64,000 bases of DNA from contig OZ024792.1 of the NCBI GenBank assembly GCA_964017065.1, positions 7,311,754 through 7,375,753 on the forward strand. Direction: 5' to 3'. Made by a program: the position numbers and the translations under genes. Below, piece after piece: positions 54,721-63,755 of this stretch. Position 1 is the stretch's first letter. Every line of letters begins with the position of its first letter. The notes below the pieces were generated by a model. The model was not told the DNA's origin. It saw nothing but the letters and a program-made list of their open reading frames with translations, and did not search any database. The DNA is from Haliclona indistincta. Taxonomy: Eukaryota > Porifera > Demospongiae > Haplosclerida > Chalinidae.

Positions 54721-56464
54721 AGGAACCCATGAAGTCTAGAGCGCCTCAACTTCATCTTGAGTATAGATTTTACAGAACATTAGGAAATGCAGGTAAAGCT
54801 ATTGTAGCAGTGTTTGTTCTGTATAACCCATATTACAAGTTGATTATTAGTAGTCAATACAGTATTCACATTCTGTAATATTAAATCAATGATTATTCCT
54901 CCTCATCTTTTCTCTAGTGGGTATCCCACAGGTTTATTACTTTGGTCCATGTGGCAAGTACAATGCCATGGTACTGGAGCTCCTTGGTCCCAGTCTAGAG
55001 GACCTATTCGACCTCTGCAACAGAAAGTTCACTCTCAAGACAGTACTAATGATAGCCATTCAATTAGTGAGTGTTATAAAAATGCTGTATAGAGTGCAAG
55101 TCATAACTGTGTTAGCTGTATGTTGGGCGTTCATTTGGAGAATCTAGCAGCCATTAGGGCTAATAGCAGACACTAGGCAAATGTATTGTGTTAGTTGCAT
55201 GTTGGGCGTTCATTAGGGGAAGCTAGCAGACGCTAGGCAAAGCCTTATCATGTATTATGTGTCTGGACAGATTCTGCAATGTATGCATTATGTCGACAGT
55301 GTATAGTCATAATTATTGTCTGTGTCATCCACAGATTACTCGTATCGAGTACGTGCACAGCAAACACTTGATCTACCGCGATGTCAAACCAGAGAACTTC
55401 CTAATGGGGAGATACGGCACCCCAAATCAACATGTAGTACATATTATCGATTTTGGTCTCGCGAAGGAGTACGTCGACGCAGAGACACAGAAACATATTC
55501 CCTACAGAGAGCACAAGAGTCTTACTGGAACTGCGAGATACATGAGTATCAACACTCACTTAGGAAAAGGTACAGAGACACTGAATCTTATGTGAATAAA
55601 ACTATCACTGTGCTCTTCTCAGAACAAAGCAGACGTGATGATCTCGAGGCACTCGGACACATGTTCATGTATTTCTTACGAGGCAGTTTACCCTGGCAGG
55701 GATTGAAGGCAGATACACTCAAGGAACGATATCAAAAGATTGGAGAGACTAAGCGCTCTACTCCCATCGAAGTTCTCTGTGAGAATTTTGCAGGTAAAAT
55801 GACTGTGCGTGCCTTTGTCTTGTTGTGATGAAATCGTGTTTCTTTTTATCAGATGAAACAGCGACGTACTTGCGTTATGTTCGCCGGCTAGATTTCTTCG
55901 AGACACCTGACTACAACTACCTTCGCAAGCTCTTTCAAGATTTATTTGATCGAATGGGATTTGTTGATGATGGCGTCTTTGACTGGACAGGAAAAGAACT
56001 GGTAAGCACTAGATTCCAGAGCTATACAGGTTAATAATGGTCTCCTTCAATAGAGCACTCCGATCGGCTCAGTTGTCTATGAGAATCCTACAAGCGGTCA
56101 TCATCCGTCCCACACACCCACACGAACACCACATGCCCCAGACGTGAGCTCATCACCTCCCTCACCCCTTTCATCCCCTCATTCTTTCTCCTTTCACTAG
56201 TTGAGAACTCAGACACTAGACTCCACACACCTTCCGAGTCATTGGCCTACAGGCAGCACCACTAGGCCCTCAGCAACTAGCCCAGCTGACGATAGGCAAA
56301 TACGCACTGGAAGAGACGAAAAAGGGGCTGACATTGTTGAAGAGACGAGGTGAGAGAATGAATCTGCTGTTGAGTTGGTTACTGTTTTCCCTTGTTCTCT
56401 CTACTATAGGTGTTGCTGTTTTAGAAAGCACACTCGCAGAAAAACCACTCGAGCAATACACTAG
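51560..56464 (+). CDS. CSNK1G: Casein kinase 1 gamma
   Basis: Membrane-anchored Ser/Thr kinase acting in Wnt/LRP6 signalling and vesicle traffic. Exon 1 (51560-51740) gives [16 protein letters not shown] and [21 protein letters not shown] 2.85-kb intron follows, then [20 protein letters not shown] (54591 onward), [20 protein letters not shown], catalytic [15 protein letters not shown] (55366-55410), [33 protein letters not shown], and [20 protein letters not shown]. The gamma-specific C-terminus is clear: [20 protein letters not shown], where the CCC cluster is the palmitoylation site, with a basic tail. Stop TAG at 56462-56464. About 400 residues. The CCC tail and the [20 protein letters not shown] loop separate it from alpha, delta and epsilon types. 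Confidence 0.95.
51741..54590 (+). other. Large first intron of CSNK1G
   Basis: At 2.85 kb this is by far the longest intron in the window. It holds open frames (near 52059 and 52489) without splice logic or family similarity, T-rich and AT-rich stretches, and ends in a long CT microsatellite that serves as the polypyrimidine tract. No RNA gene or transposon recognised. Confidence 0.7.
54515..54589. repeat. CT microsatellite before CSNK1G exon 2
   Basis: (CT)n interrupted by a few T residues over 75 bp directly upstream of the CSNK1G acceptor cag at 54588-54590. A second pure (CT)n tract (54671-54719) sits before the acceptor of exon 3. Both double as polypyrimidine tracts. Confidence 0.93.
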
Positions 56465-56573
56465 TCGATAGTAATGATAAATAAACAATATCAACTAAAC
56501 TGATCCTTCAAGATGTTAATTTTCTGTTCCATTTTTGTTGTGAATTAATACAACCTTATCTCTCTTGAACCCT

Positions 56574-56605
<32 letters not shown>

Positions 56606-56869
56606 AGAGCTCCTTTATCTATTCAGTAGCAACAACAAACTTTGTGTCAAGTGTATTTATTGTGTACATGTCTTTCATTCACTTGTTTTGTTCGTGATAA
56701 CTCATTCTCAATTGTACTATTACTCTCTGCAGACATAATTATTTTTCTTGTGTGATATACTTCATGTAGTTTCGTTGTATTTTTATTGTGTATGTATTAA
56801 AAAATAAGTACTTGTCATGAGGCAAACCATGAAAAAATTAAAGTCTTGTGAAAAAATTTAATAGTAGTA
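56465..56869. other. Convergent 3' spacer, CSNK1G / GK5
   Basis: 405 bp with a short CT microsatellite (56573-56607) and several AT-rich polyadenylation-like sequences (attaaaaaataa near 56797). No exon seen. Confidence 0.55.
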
Positions 56870-58408
56870 TTAGCTTTCGTACCAATTCATAGATCGTTCC
56901 AATGCTTTCTGCCAAAGAGTGTATGACTGTTTAAGTTCTTCACACATTGTTTCACTGCGGGGTTTAAAAATGCGGTCCAACTGCCAGAAGTTTTTCACCT
57001 CTTCTCGTGAGCTCCAGAAACCTGAACCAATACCAGCTACAAACACTGCCCCAAACACAGTCAGGTTGAGTGTCTTTGGACGATAGAGAGGCAGCTCCAG
57101 CAGGTCACTGGTCAGTTGCATCACTAGTGAATTATTGCACACACCACCATCAACGCGGATTTTTTCAATAGGATAACTGACTTCTTCAACGGCTACATCA
57201 TAGAGCTGCTTGCAGGTGAAGGCAAACGACTCCAACATTGCTCGAGTGATGTGTTCTTTGCGAGTGTCGTAAGTCACTCCCACAATCGATGCAGCACAGT
57301 TTGGATCATTGTAAGGCGCTTGCATACCACTGAAACACGGCACAAAACAAACACCACCAGAGCTCTCAACAGATGTCGCCAGTGCCATGGTCTCGGAAGG
57401 ATCAGAGTAGAGACCGAATTTCTGTCCCCATTCTACTACGCTGCCTATACTGGCAAAAAAACCTTCCGCAAAGAACACCAACTCGTCTCTTATCTTCCAG
57501 CCTATAGTTGGGTAGAAGCCAGTTACAGATGCATGTGGTTTATTACCGGTATTGATACTCAGAAACATGCCCGTCCCAAAGGTACACTTGGCGTCGCCTG
57601 GCTCCCAACACATCTGGGCAAAGGCAGCACTCGTCTGGTCAGAGATCACACCTGTTATTGGTATGCCTTGTCCAAAGATGTGCGCCACACTGATGCCAAA
57701 GTCACCACCAGAGTCTCTGATCTCTGGAAGGATCGCACTAGGGATTTCCAGCAAAGACAAGAGCAAATTTGACCAGTCCATTGTGTATGGATCGTACATG
57801 ACAGTGGTCGAAACGTTCGAGTAGTCAGTAGCATGCACCTTTCCCTCTGTGAGCTTCCATACTATCCACGTGTCTACGGTTCCGAAACACACCTCTCCTT
57901 TCTCAGCTATTTCTCTCACGCCCTCCAAGTTGTTCAGCAACCAGTGAAGCCTGATTGCGGACATGCCAGTTATGAATGAAATGACACTAGCCGCAAGGAA
58001 TCTCTTGCTGCGTGTGAAGAAATGCAGGAAAGATGATGCCGCTTGAATTGTCTTCTTCTTCATTGACTCGTTCCAGCGCTCGCAATCCTTTGCAGCACGT
58101 CGGTCCTGCCAAGTGATAAAGTTGCACAGTGGTTTGCCTGTCTCACGTTTCCAAAGCAAAATCGTGTTCCGTTGACAAGTGATTCCCAAGCACGCTGCAG
58201 CGGGTTCCAACGACGCTTGACGCAGAGTAACCTTAACTACTTCCTTGAAGGACCGCCATAATTCCTCGGGGTCTATCTCACAAGCACCAGGTGTTGGGTG
58301 GATCACCTTGACTGGGAGCTGGTGTTTGGCGATGACTTGGCCGTCTCTCTTAACAGCAACGCATTGTATGTTGCTCGTGCCTATATCCACGCCAAGAGTG
58401 TACGCCAT
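56870..58408 (-). CDS. GK5: Glycerol kinase 5-like (FGGY carbohydrate kinase), intronless
   Basis: FGGY-family kinase of the GK5 type; GK5 is a predicted glycerol kinase linked in mammals to lipid metabolism in skin. One uninterrupted 512-residue frame. N-terminal phosphate-binding loop GVDIGTSNIQCVAVKRDG, then ITCQRNTILLWKRETG, FITWQDRRA, SFLHFFTRSKRFLAASV (a GK5 hallmark) and CFGTVDTWIVWKLTEGKVHA. FGGY C-terminal half: DAKCTFGTGMFLSINTGN, GGVCFVPCFSGMQAP, EKIRVDGGVCNNSLVMQLTS. The tail LERSMNWYES matches GK5 closely. Every residue block of the ATP and glycerol domains appears intact, so it should be active. Lack of introns is notable beside intron-rich neighbours. Confidence 0.93.
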   Translation of the reverse strand: MAYTLGVDIGTSNIQCVAVKRDGQVIAKHQLPVKVIHPTPGACEIDPEELWRSFKEVVKVTLRQASLEPAAACLGITCQRNTILLWKRETGKPLCNFITWQDRRAAKDCERWNESMKKKTIQAASSFLHFFTRSKRFLAASVISFITGMSAIRLHWLLNNLEGVREIAEKGEVCFGTVDTWIVWKLTEGKVHATDYSNVSTTVMYDPYTMDWSNLLLSLLEIPSAILPEIRDSGGDFGISVAHIFGQGIPITGVISDQTSAAFAQMCWEPGDAKCTFGTGMFLSINTGNKPHASVTGFYPTIGWKIRDELVFFAEGFFASIGSVVEWGQKFGLYSDPSETMALATSVESSGGVCFVPCFSGMQAPYNDPNCAASIVGVTYDTRKEHITRAMLESFAFTCKQLYDVAVEEVSYPIEKIRVDGGVCNNSLVMQLTSDLLELPLYRPKTLNLTVFGAVFVAGIGSGFWSSREEVKNFWQLDRIFKPRSETMCEELKQSYTLWQKALERSMNWYES

Positions 58409-58517
58409 CGATCACTGCACTCCAAGGAAGCTGAACACGCGGCCCAAAGAGGAAGTGATTAGCGGGAAGGCGGAGCAAACGTCGTTATAGAAACGCTGTC
58501 AACAAGCATCCTGAAGC
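58409..58517. promoter_or_regulatory. Bidirectional promoter region, GK5 / UBE2U-like
   Basis: 109 bp between the GK5 ATG (-) and the UBE2U-like ATG (+). Both 5' UTRs must be very short. Confidence 0.55.
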
Positions 58518-58909
58518 ATGGAGGACGAGATGCACTCGAGGCCCTTTCTGCTCCTCAGGCGGGATCTTCTTGAGTTGCAAAGATCACCTCTCACTGTAAG
58601 CAGTATATAAATCAGTCCTGATTGTTTTACAGTACACAATCTATAATCATAAAAGGGAATTGATGCAAAGCCGATAGGAGCAGAAAATGAAGAAGCTGAC
58701 TTGTTCCAGTGGGTAGTTAGAATCAAAGGCGTAAAGAGCACAATATGGGAAGGTATATCATATCGTAATACCCCATTCATGCCTTCCATGAATTATTTTC
58801 AGGAGGTGTATTTCAACTGAGACTCTCTTTCACGGATCAATACAACACTGCACCTCCTGTTGCACACTTCATGACTATACCATTTCATCCGAACAGTGAG
58901 TGAGTTTCA

Positions 58910-58989
<80 letters not shown>

Positions 58990-60017
58990 GCACGCACGCA
59001 CACACACACACACACTTCACTGCTCTGCTCTGCTTGCTCAGTTGATCCTGATAATGGGCTCCCCTTTCTGCACATACTGAGGGAAGGATGGAATGAAGAT
59101 TGCACCATTAGTAAACTGTTACTAGCTCTTCAGGTGTGTAACATGGATAGCTGTAGTTCATGGTCCTTGTCACAGTCACTCCTCAGTAGTCCTGATTTAA
59201 ACGAGGACAGCATCCTTAATCCAGCAGCTCTCAAACTTTACAAAGATTCACCGCACACGTATAGACAGCTAGCGCTGGATTGTGTCACAGCCAGCTTGAG
59301 AGTTGATGGTCAGTACATATACCCACTATACCTTAAAAGATGATTTGTTTTTTTTTCAGCTGGATTGCCGCCTTACGATATTATTGAACAAGACAAAGAC
59401 TCGATTCGAGATGGCGCTGCTACACGTTCTTCCGTGTCAACTCCATCTTCACGCAGACCGCGAAGTCGCAACCAAAGAATGAAACAGATATCATTTGATG
59501 ACTATCACATATTGTGGAAAGGGCTGGCAACTTCTGTACCAGCTTACTCGAATGATAAAGACAGCACACACAAGCAAGCTAACATTGAATCTGATCGACA
59601 CACACAACAAGACTTGGAACAGAAGATGAAGGAGTGAGTAGAAGCACCACACACACGCACACATAATACACACATATACACACACACTCACACACACGCA
59701 CACACACACGCACACACACACACACACACGCACACACACGTGATTGCGTATTCATTGTAGGCATGTTGTGCTCAAGTATGGTAAGCCCAATGTGCCGACT
59801 GCAAAGCAGAGAACACTGCTGAGTGAAGAAAGCCGGAGAAAGAGAGTTTCAGAGTTGAGCAAGATGTATAGACTAGGCAAAGCAAGAGGAGGTATGTGAC
59901 AGTACTTGCTAATGGTAGACTGGTGATTTCTCTATAGATGGTGGTGACTCAGAAGATGAGGTTGATGCTCTGGTAGAGTGGACTAACCAATTAGATGAAA
60001 CCGAGCTTGTTACATGA
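58518..60017 (+). CDS. UBE2U: UBE2U-like ubiquitin-conjugating-enzyme fold protein, catalytic Cys missing
   Basis: Eight exons (58518-58595, 58656-58752, 58803-58895, 59042-59133, 59176-59308, 59360-59633, 59761-59891, 59938-60017) give 325 residues. UBC fold: MHSRPFLLLRRDLLEL, AKPIG, LFQWVVRIKG, STIWEGGVFQLRLSF, YNTAPPVAHFMTIPFHPN. After the HPN motif the protein reads IDPDNGLPFLHIL, where active E2s and mammalian UBE2U have a Cys in the LPC/QPC position; here it is Phe. The nearest Cys (WNEDCTISK) is in a different position. The C-terminal extension shares UBE2U-specific blocks: ISFDDYHILWKGLATS and a final acidic EDEVDALVEWTNQLDETE. The resemblance over the whole length argues for orthology. 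It is predicted to be unable to form a ubiquitin thioester, so it may act like UEV or pseudo-E2 proteins. Confidence 0.85.
58909..59015. repeat. CA microsatellite in a UBE2U-like intron
   Basis: About 100 bp of (CA)n with a few CG substitutions fill the intron between the HPN exon and the exon with the mutated catalytic site. A second (CA)n/(CG) tract (59646-59740) fills a later intron of the same gene. Confidence 0.95.
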
Positions 60018-60120
60018 CAATTGTTTGTAAAAAATAATATAATATGAAAACTACATAAAAACAGTACAAAGACGATACAAACGTAAAAAGTGGTGATAGT
60101 GAAAAGTTTTAATACTGTTT

Positions 60121-60889
60121 TTATGCTAGATTTTTCTCCAGCTTGTTAGCTAGAGTGTTACAACGACATTTCCTGAGACACTCTAACAAGTTCTCCCACG
60201 TACAATCTATACCTTTTCCTTCTAACCATTTAGTGAACACATCATTTAAGATATCTTCACTGTTCTTCGAATGCTGGCTCTCCAGTGCAGTCATGACAGT
60301 GCCTTTACTGTCATTCAATATGAAAACACCGAATTTCTTGTAAGAATTCCCAATATCTACGGTAAAATCAATATTTTCGCCTCCTCCCTCAACTGGAAAC
60401 GCCATCAGTTCAAGCAAGGTTGGTATGTCACCTGTACACAGACGTAAATAATAATTTATTCATTTTCATTAATGGTTACTTGTGCTCACTTCTTTTGATG
60501 GTTGGGCCGCTTGAGCGTGAGGCCTGGGGCTGTGAATGAGTGGTCGAAGATGATGGTTGTGGTGTATTACCAGTATTGGTTCCCCCATCACTACAGCATC
60601 CTAGTACCAGCTCAGACAGATCTTCATTACCAGATAGTCTAAACAGTTCAGCTAAACGTCGGTAAGTAGCCCTACTGCCGTTCTTGCTCCTCCATTTACG
60701 TATGAACGCCATTCTTTGGTTATTCACACTAAACTGGTTCTCAGAGCGGATAGCCGTTTGTTCTGGTTCCAAGATATCGAAGTATCCGCTGATACTCTGC
60801 CAATCTGAGATTTTATGAGCAATTTGAGTGATTGTAGGGCCTGTTTCAGGGATGACATTGTCGATCTTGTCTTTTTTCGCCGCCATCAT
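60121..60889 (-). CDS. Tandem death-domain adaptor-like protein
   Basis: Two exons (60889-60490 and 60431-60121) give 236 residues. The first death-fold domain (about residues 17-97) reads ITQIAHKISDW, YFDILEPEQTAIRS, MAFIRKWRSKNGSRATYRRL, GNEDLSELVL: the six-helix pattern of death domains. A Ser/Thr/Pro linker (98-132) follows. The second domain region contains YKKFGVFILND, TALESQHSKNSEDIL, VFTKWLEGKGIDCTWENLLE and CNTLANKLEKNL, again a death-domain C-terminal half (KWL..G..TW..LL..L). No enzyme, TIR or receptor part is present, so it could bridge death-domain partners. The style resembles the expanded death-domain families of sponges and cnidarians. The exact partner family is unknown. Head-to-head with NDUFA6, 72 bp apart. 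Confidence 0.82.
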
Positions 60890-60961
60890 CTACTGCTGTG
60901 GGTGTGGTAGATTTACGTTAACCCTCAAGTTGCTGAATAATAATAGTGTTTGTATTTGTAA
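60890..60961. promoter_or_regulatory. 72-bp bidirectional promoter region
   Basis: Only 72 bp separate the ATG of the death-domain gene (-) and that of NDUFA6 (+). Two promoters and two 5' UTRs have to share it. No TATA box is evident. Confidence 0.55.
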
Positions 60962-61567
60962 ATGGCTGCCTCTAAAGCTCCCCAGGTTCTTCGTGGCGTG
61001 AGTAAACCAATACTCTCTTCATCGTTCGTAGAGGCTCGTAGAAGGGCAATCAACTTGTACAGAGCTTGGTACAGAGAGGTCAGTACAAATCTCTTGTCAC
61101 ATTATTCACAGTAGGTCACCTGTCAATCCGGCCACATGCTTAAGTCCCAACTGCAATGAGTTTCACTCTCTTTATTGCAGCCACCTGCTTAATCAGGCCA
61201 ATTTTTACTGGGCCAAAGGTGGCTGGATTAGGCCAGGTTTCACTGTAAAACATAATTTTTTAGATTCCAAAAACTCTTGAAGATTTCTCCTTGGACATAT
61301 CATCTAAAACAGCTCGTGAACAGCTGAAAAAGGAATTCTATAAAAATGCTCACGTTAGAGATCCAAGAGTGATTGATATGTTGGTTATAAAGGTCAGCCA
61401 AAATTCTACAAACTGTAAAAATTAATCGTACTTTTTAGGGTAAGCTGGAGCTCGAAGAGACTGCTAATGTATGGAAGCAGAAGACTCATGTCATGCGTTT
61501 CTTTAAGGAGACCCAAACTGCAAAACCAAAAGACTTTCTCTCCAGATTCTACGAGGGACACAACTAG
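60962..61567 (+). CDS. NDUFA6: NADH dehydrogenase 1 alpha subcomplex subunit 6 (LYR protein B14)
   Basis: Matrix-side complex I accessory subunit that binds the acyl carrier protein through its LYR motif. Three exons: 60962-61080, an exon starting at 61264 (IPKTLEDF) and one starting near 61439 ([18 protein letters not shown]). The protein begins [20 protein letters not shown] and carries the LYR core in [16 protein letters not shown]. The second half has [38 protein letters not shown] and ends [10 protein letters not shown], all family hallmarks. About 123 residues, normal length. The first intron hosts a short inverted-repeat element. Confidence 0.95.
61109..61245. mobile_element. MITE-like element in NDUFA6 intron 1 (pogo/Tigger-type ends)
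   Basis: The 137-bp stretch begins cagtaggtcacctgtcaatc and ends ggattaggccaggtttcactg. The ends are imperfect inverted repeats: CAGT ... CCTG ... AATCCRGCCAC on one side and its complement on the other. CAGTGAAACCT-type ends are typical of pogo/Tigger DNA transposons. A TA follows the right end, but the left flank is CA, so the target duplication is not intact. Internally gccacMTGcttaa occurs twice. No coding capacity. Confidence 0.55.
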
Positions 61568-61607
61568 CAGACTTACATCATAACTAGACCATTAGATTTT
61601 GTTAATA

Positions 61608-62194
61608 AAGTAAAGTAAAAAAGCTTTAATAAAAAAACTGAAAAGTGTAGGGATGACTCTTAAAAAAGGAAAGGAACAAGATGGGATGATGCTTGCAAAA
61701 GTAAAGGAACAAGATGGAATAATGCTTGCAAATGTAAAAGTCCCAAGTATCCCTACATCAGCGGCTTGTTGCGACAACGTGCAACTGACAATTGCGGAAT
61801 CCTCTTCCTATACATTTACAACCATCAATTAGTTCATCGGACTGCGTCCTCCAAACACAGCTACCTGCAGCATATTTACAACAGTCAACTACTTCATCGG
61901 ACTGCGTCCTCCTAAACACAGACACCTCTAGTTATTTACAACCGTCAAGTACTTCATCGGACTGCGTCCTCCAAACACAGATACCTCTAGTTATTTAGAA
62001 CCGTCAATTACGTCATCGGACTGCGTCCTCCTTCAAGCCGCTGATGTAGGGATACTTGGGACTTTTACATTTGCAAGCATTATTCCATCTTGTTCCTTTA
62101 CTTTTGCAAGCATCATCCCATCTTGTTCCTTTCCTTTTTTAAGAGTCATCCCTACACTTTTCAGTTTTTTTATTAAAGCTTTTTTACTTTACTT
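61608..62194. mobile_element. Foldback element: 161-bp inverted arms around a 265-bp loop
   Basis: The left arm (61608-61768) and the right arm (62034-62194) read as exact reverse complements over 161 bp. Arms start aagtaaagtaaaaaagcttt and end tccctacatcagcggcttg. Each arm contains a 32-bp internal direct repeat (ggaacaagatggRatRatgc twice). The loop holds tandem repeats. No transposase is encoded; the structure matches a foldback/MITE-type element, or a hairpin-RNA locus. It begins 41 bp after the NDUFA6 stop. I saw no clear target-site duplication. Confidence 0.85.
61811..62033. repeat. Four tandem ~61-bp repeats inside the foldback loop
   Basis: Four copies of a unit built around ttatttacaaccgtcaa, then tacttcatcggactgcgtcc and tccaaacacag. 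The invariant core catcggactgcgtcct lies near 61835, 61895, 61955 and 62015, 60-61 bp apart. Copies differ by single substitutions and one-base indels. This is not CRISPR: no spacer structure, eukaryotic context. Confidence 0.9.
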
Positions 62195-62825
62195 GTTCCT
62201 GTTACTTTTTTGATCACTACCAGTTTGAACTTATTCTATGTTAGATGTTATTTCATTTTGACAACTCTGTGAGCAGCGCACTGAGTTACTAGTCTAGCAT
62301 GCAGATGTGAACGTGCACGGGTCTTGAGAGTAAGGAGTGTGGTCTAAAATAATCATTTAATATTACCAATCATTCAATGAAAGGTTTAAAATATCAAGTC
62401 CATGTATGACAGATTTGACAACATGATACTTGTTAGTACTGTAATGGATGAAGACTGACTAATACTGACACTGAATTGGACCACGCCTAGTAGAATCTTG
62501 TTGATGCCAATATCACACTCACAGTGGCTTCTAGTCCTTACGCTGCGTGGTGTAGGAACCTTTCTGTGCGTAGGTAAGCGGCGCCGGTACAGTACTCAGC
62601 CCCGGCGGTTCACGTCTGGGCATGTCAGTTTTAACCAGCCATCTAAAGCTTTAACAAACAGATCAATGTTACTTAGAGTATAGTACAGCTCTAGACAAAT
62701 TTCATACCTCTGGCTTGCGCGCTCAAGCGTCCAGACCAGAGACAAACGAAGTATCCATCGAGATAGCTGCAAAGCTGATGTGGGCGGAGTCAATAATAAG
62801 TAGCGACAATAGGGTTAATTATTTA

Positions 62826-62910
62826 ATGGCGTCTTCAGTCCAAAACGGTCTAAAAACCATGTTTTTCAAGGATTACTCGCTTCTGGTAGTGTTTAATGCC
62901 TATCTAAGAC
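62826..62910 (+). other. Possible first coding exon, unidentified
   Basis: ATG at 62826 opens MASSVQNGLKTMFFKDYSLL followed by VVFNAYLR and then a strong donor (aagac|gtaagt). No downstream exon could be joined with confidence and the protein is not recognised. It could equally be chance. Confidence 0.25.
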
Positions 62911-63370
62911 GTAAGTGCACTATTCCAGGTATATACACGTGCAATTGTGAAGGTTTGGTAGTGATTCGTTCACTCAGGACAGCGTCAGGCTTACTGAAAG
63001 AAGAAAGAAGAAAGAAGAAGAAAGAAGATGAACAATTCGCGTGGGCGGCGATTTCTGTTTACCACTTTAGAAACGTCTGCCCGCTTCGCCAAAGGTATTT
63101 GCATGCTCAGAACAATCGCCTGATCAATCCTAGATGTCTGGAATCTCGATAAACGCTACAACAGCCAAGATCTGCAACGACCTCCCTGAGAGTCGCCATC
63201 TTGATTTTCGTCGACAAGCAAGCAGTCCCGGCGACTTTCTTAGACTTCCTACAAGCGCTCGCACTTCAGATTCCCTTAGAGATAGTGAAAATGCAGTAGA
63301 AATGTATAACAGTAGAGATATGTGCGAAAACTCATTTTCACACATGAGTAGCCGCCATCTTAGTTCGAGG

Positions 63371-63412
63371 TCATCCCTACATATCATTGCCGATCGGCAA
63401 TGATAATATTCA
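63371..63412. repeat. Dispersed hairpin (ATCATTGCC/GGCAATGAT), copy 2
   Basis: A perfect 24-bp palindrome, tatcattgccgatcggcaatgata in two halves around gatc, preceded by gaggtcatccctaca and followed by atatt. The same stem, and a flank differing by a few bases, occurs at 6779-6810. The flank gtcatccctac also occurs in both arms of the foldback element (near 61651 and 62144). Confidence 0.75.
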
Positions 63413-63755
63413 ACTATGATAAAGAATGTATCTAGAGTTTATACCTGGGTGGAGCAGCACAATGCGTAGTGTGTGTGTGTAGGAATAGTCCAATGTACCC
63501 AAACACCAACAACTCTAAAGTATTGTTCACTAATTAGCTATGGGTGTGTTTTCATTTAGCTAGAGTACTGAGAACAAGGAGGGTCTAGACTGGGCAATAG
63601 GAGACCACCATCAAATCGTGCATGTACTTGTGTACAGCAACTACATTAGCTAGGCTTAATGACGATGTTACCAGGTGCTCAAGCAAGGTAATAGCATTTC
63701 ATAATAAATAAATAGAATGATGTATTATACATGTGTATTATAATAATGTGAACAA

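Larger units (their letters stand above)
62195..63755. other. Large gene-poor interval
   Basis: 1.56 kb without a recognisable gene. It contains GC-richer segments (62570-62640, 63050-63250), a possible short first exon at 62826, a purine-rich tract (63000-63030), a near-repeat of cgccatctt at 63195 and 63354, and the dispersed palindrome at 63383. An 89-residue open frame from 63134 (MSGISINATTAKICNDLPES) has an ATG but no family resemblance. Parts may be decayed transposon sequence. Confidence 0.45.

Noticed and set aside
57251..57772. 173-codon open frame antisense to GK5
   Set aside because: Lies wholly within the conserved GK5 frame and has no motif; a shadow of strong codon bias.
61592..61777. 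61-codon frame in the left foldback arm (FTFASIIPSCS repeated)
   Set aside because: It arises from the internal 32-bp duplication in the arm; no start context, and it is mirrored in the right arm.
61811..62033. Could the four spaced repeats be a CRISPR array?
   Set aside because: The repeated part covers nearly the whole unit, there are no unique spacers, and the context is a eukaryotic genome with introns.
62596..62793. Minus-strand frame reading LDGWLKLTCPDVNRRG with a possible short intron
   Set aside because: No continuation in phase and no family match; the frames stop quickly on either side of the presumed intron.
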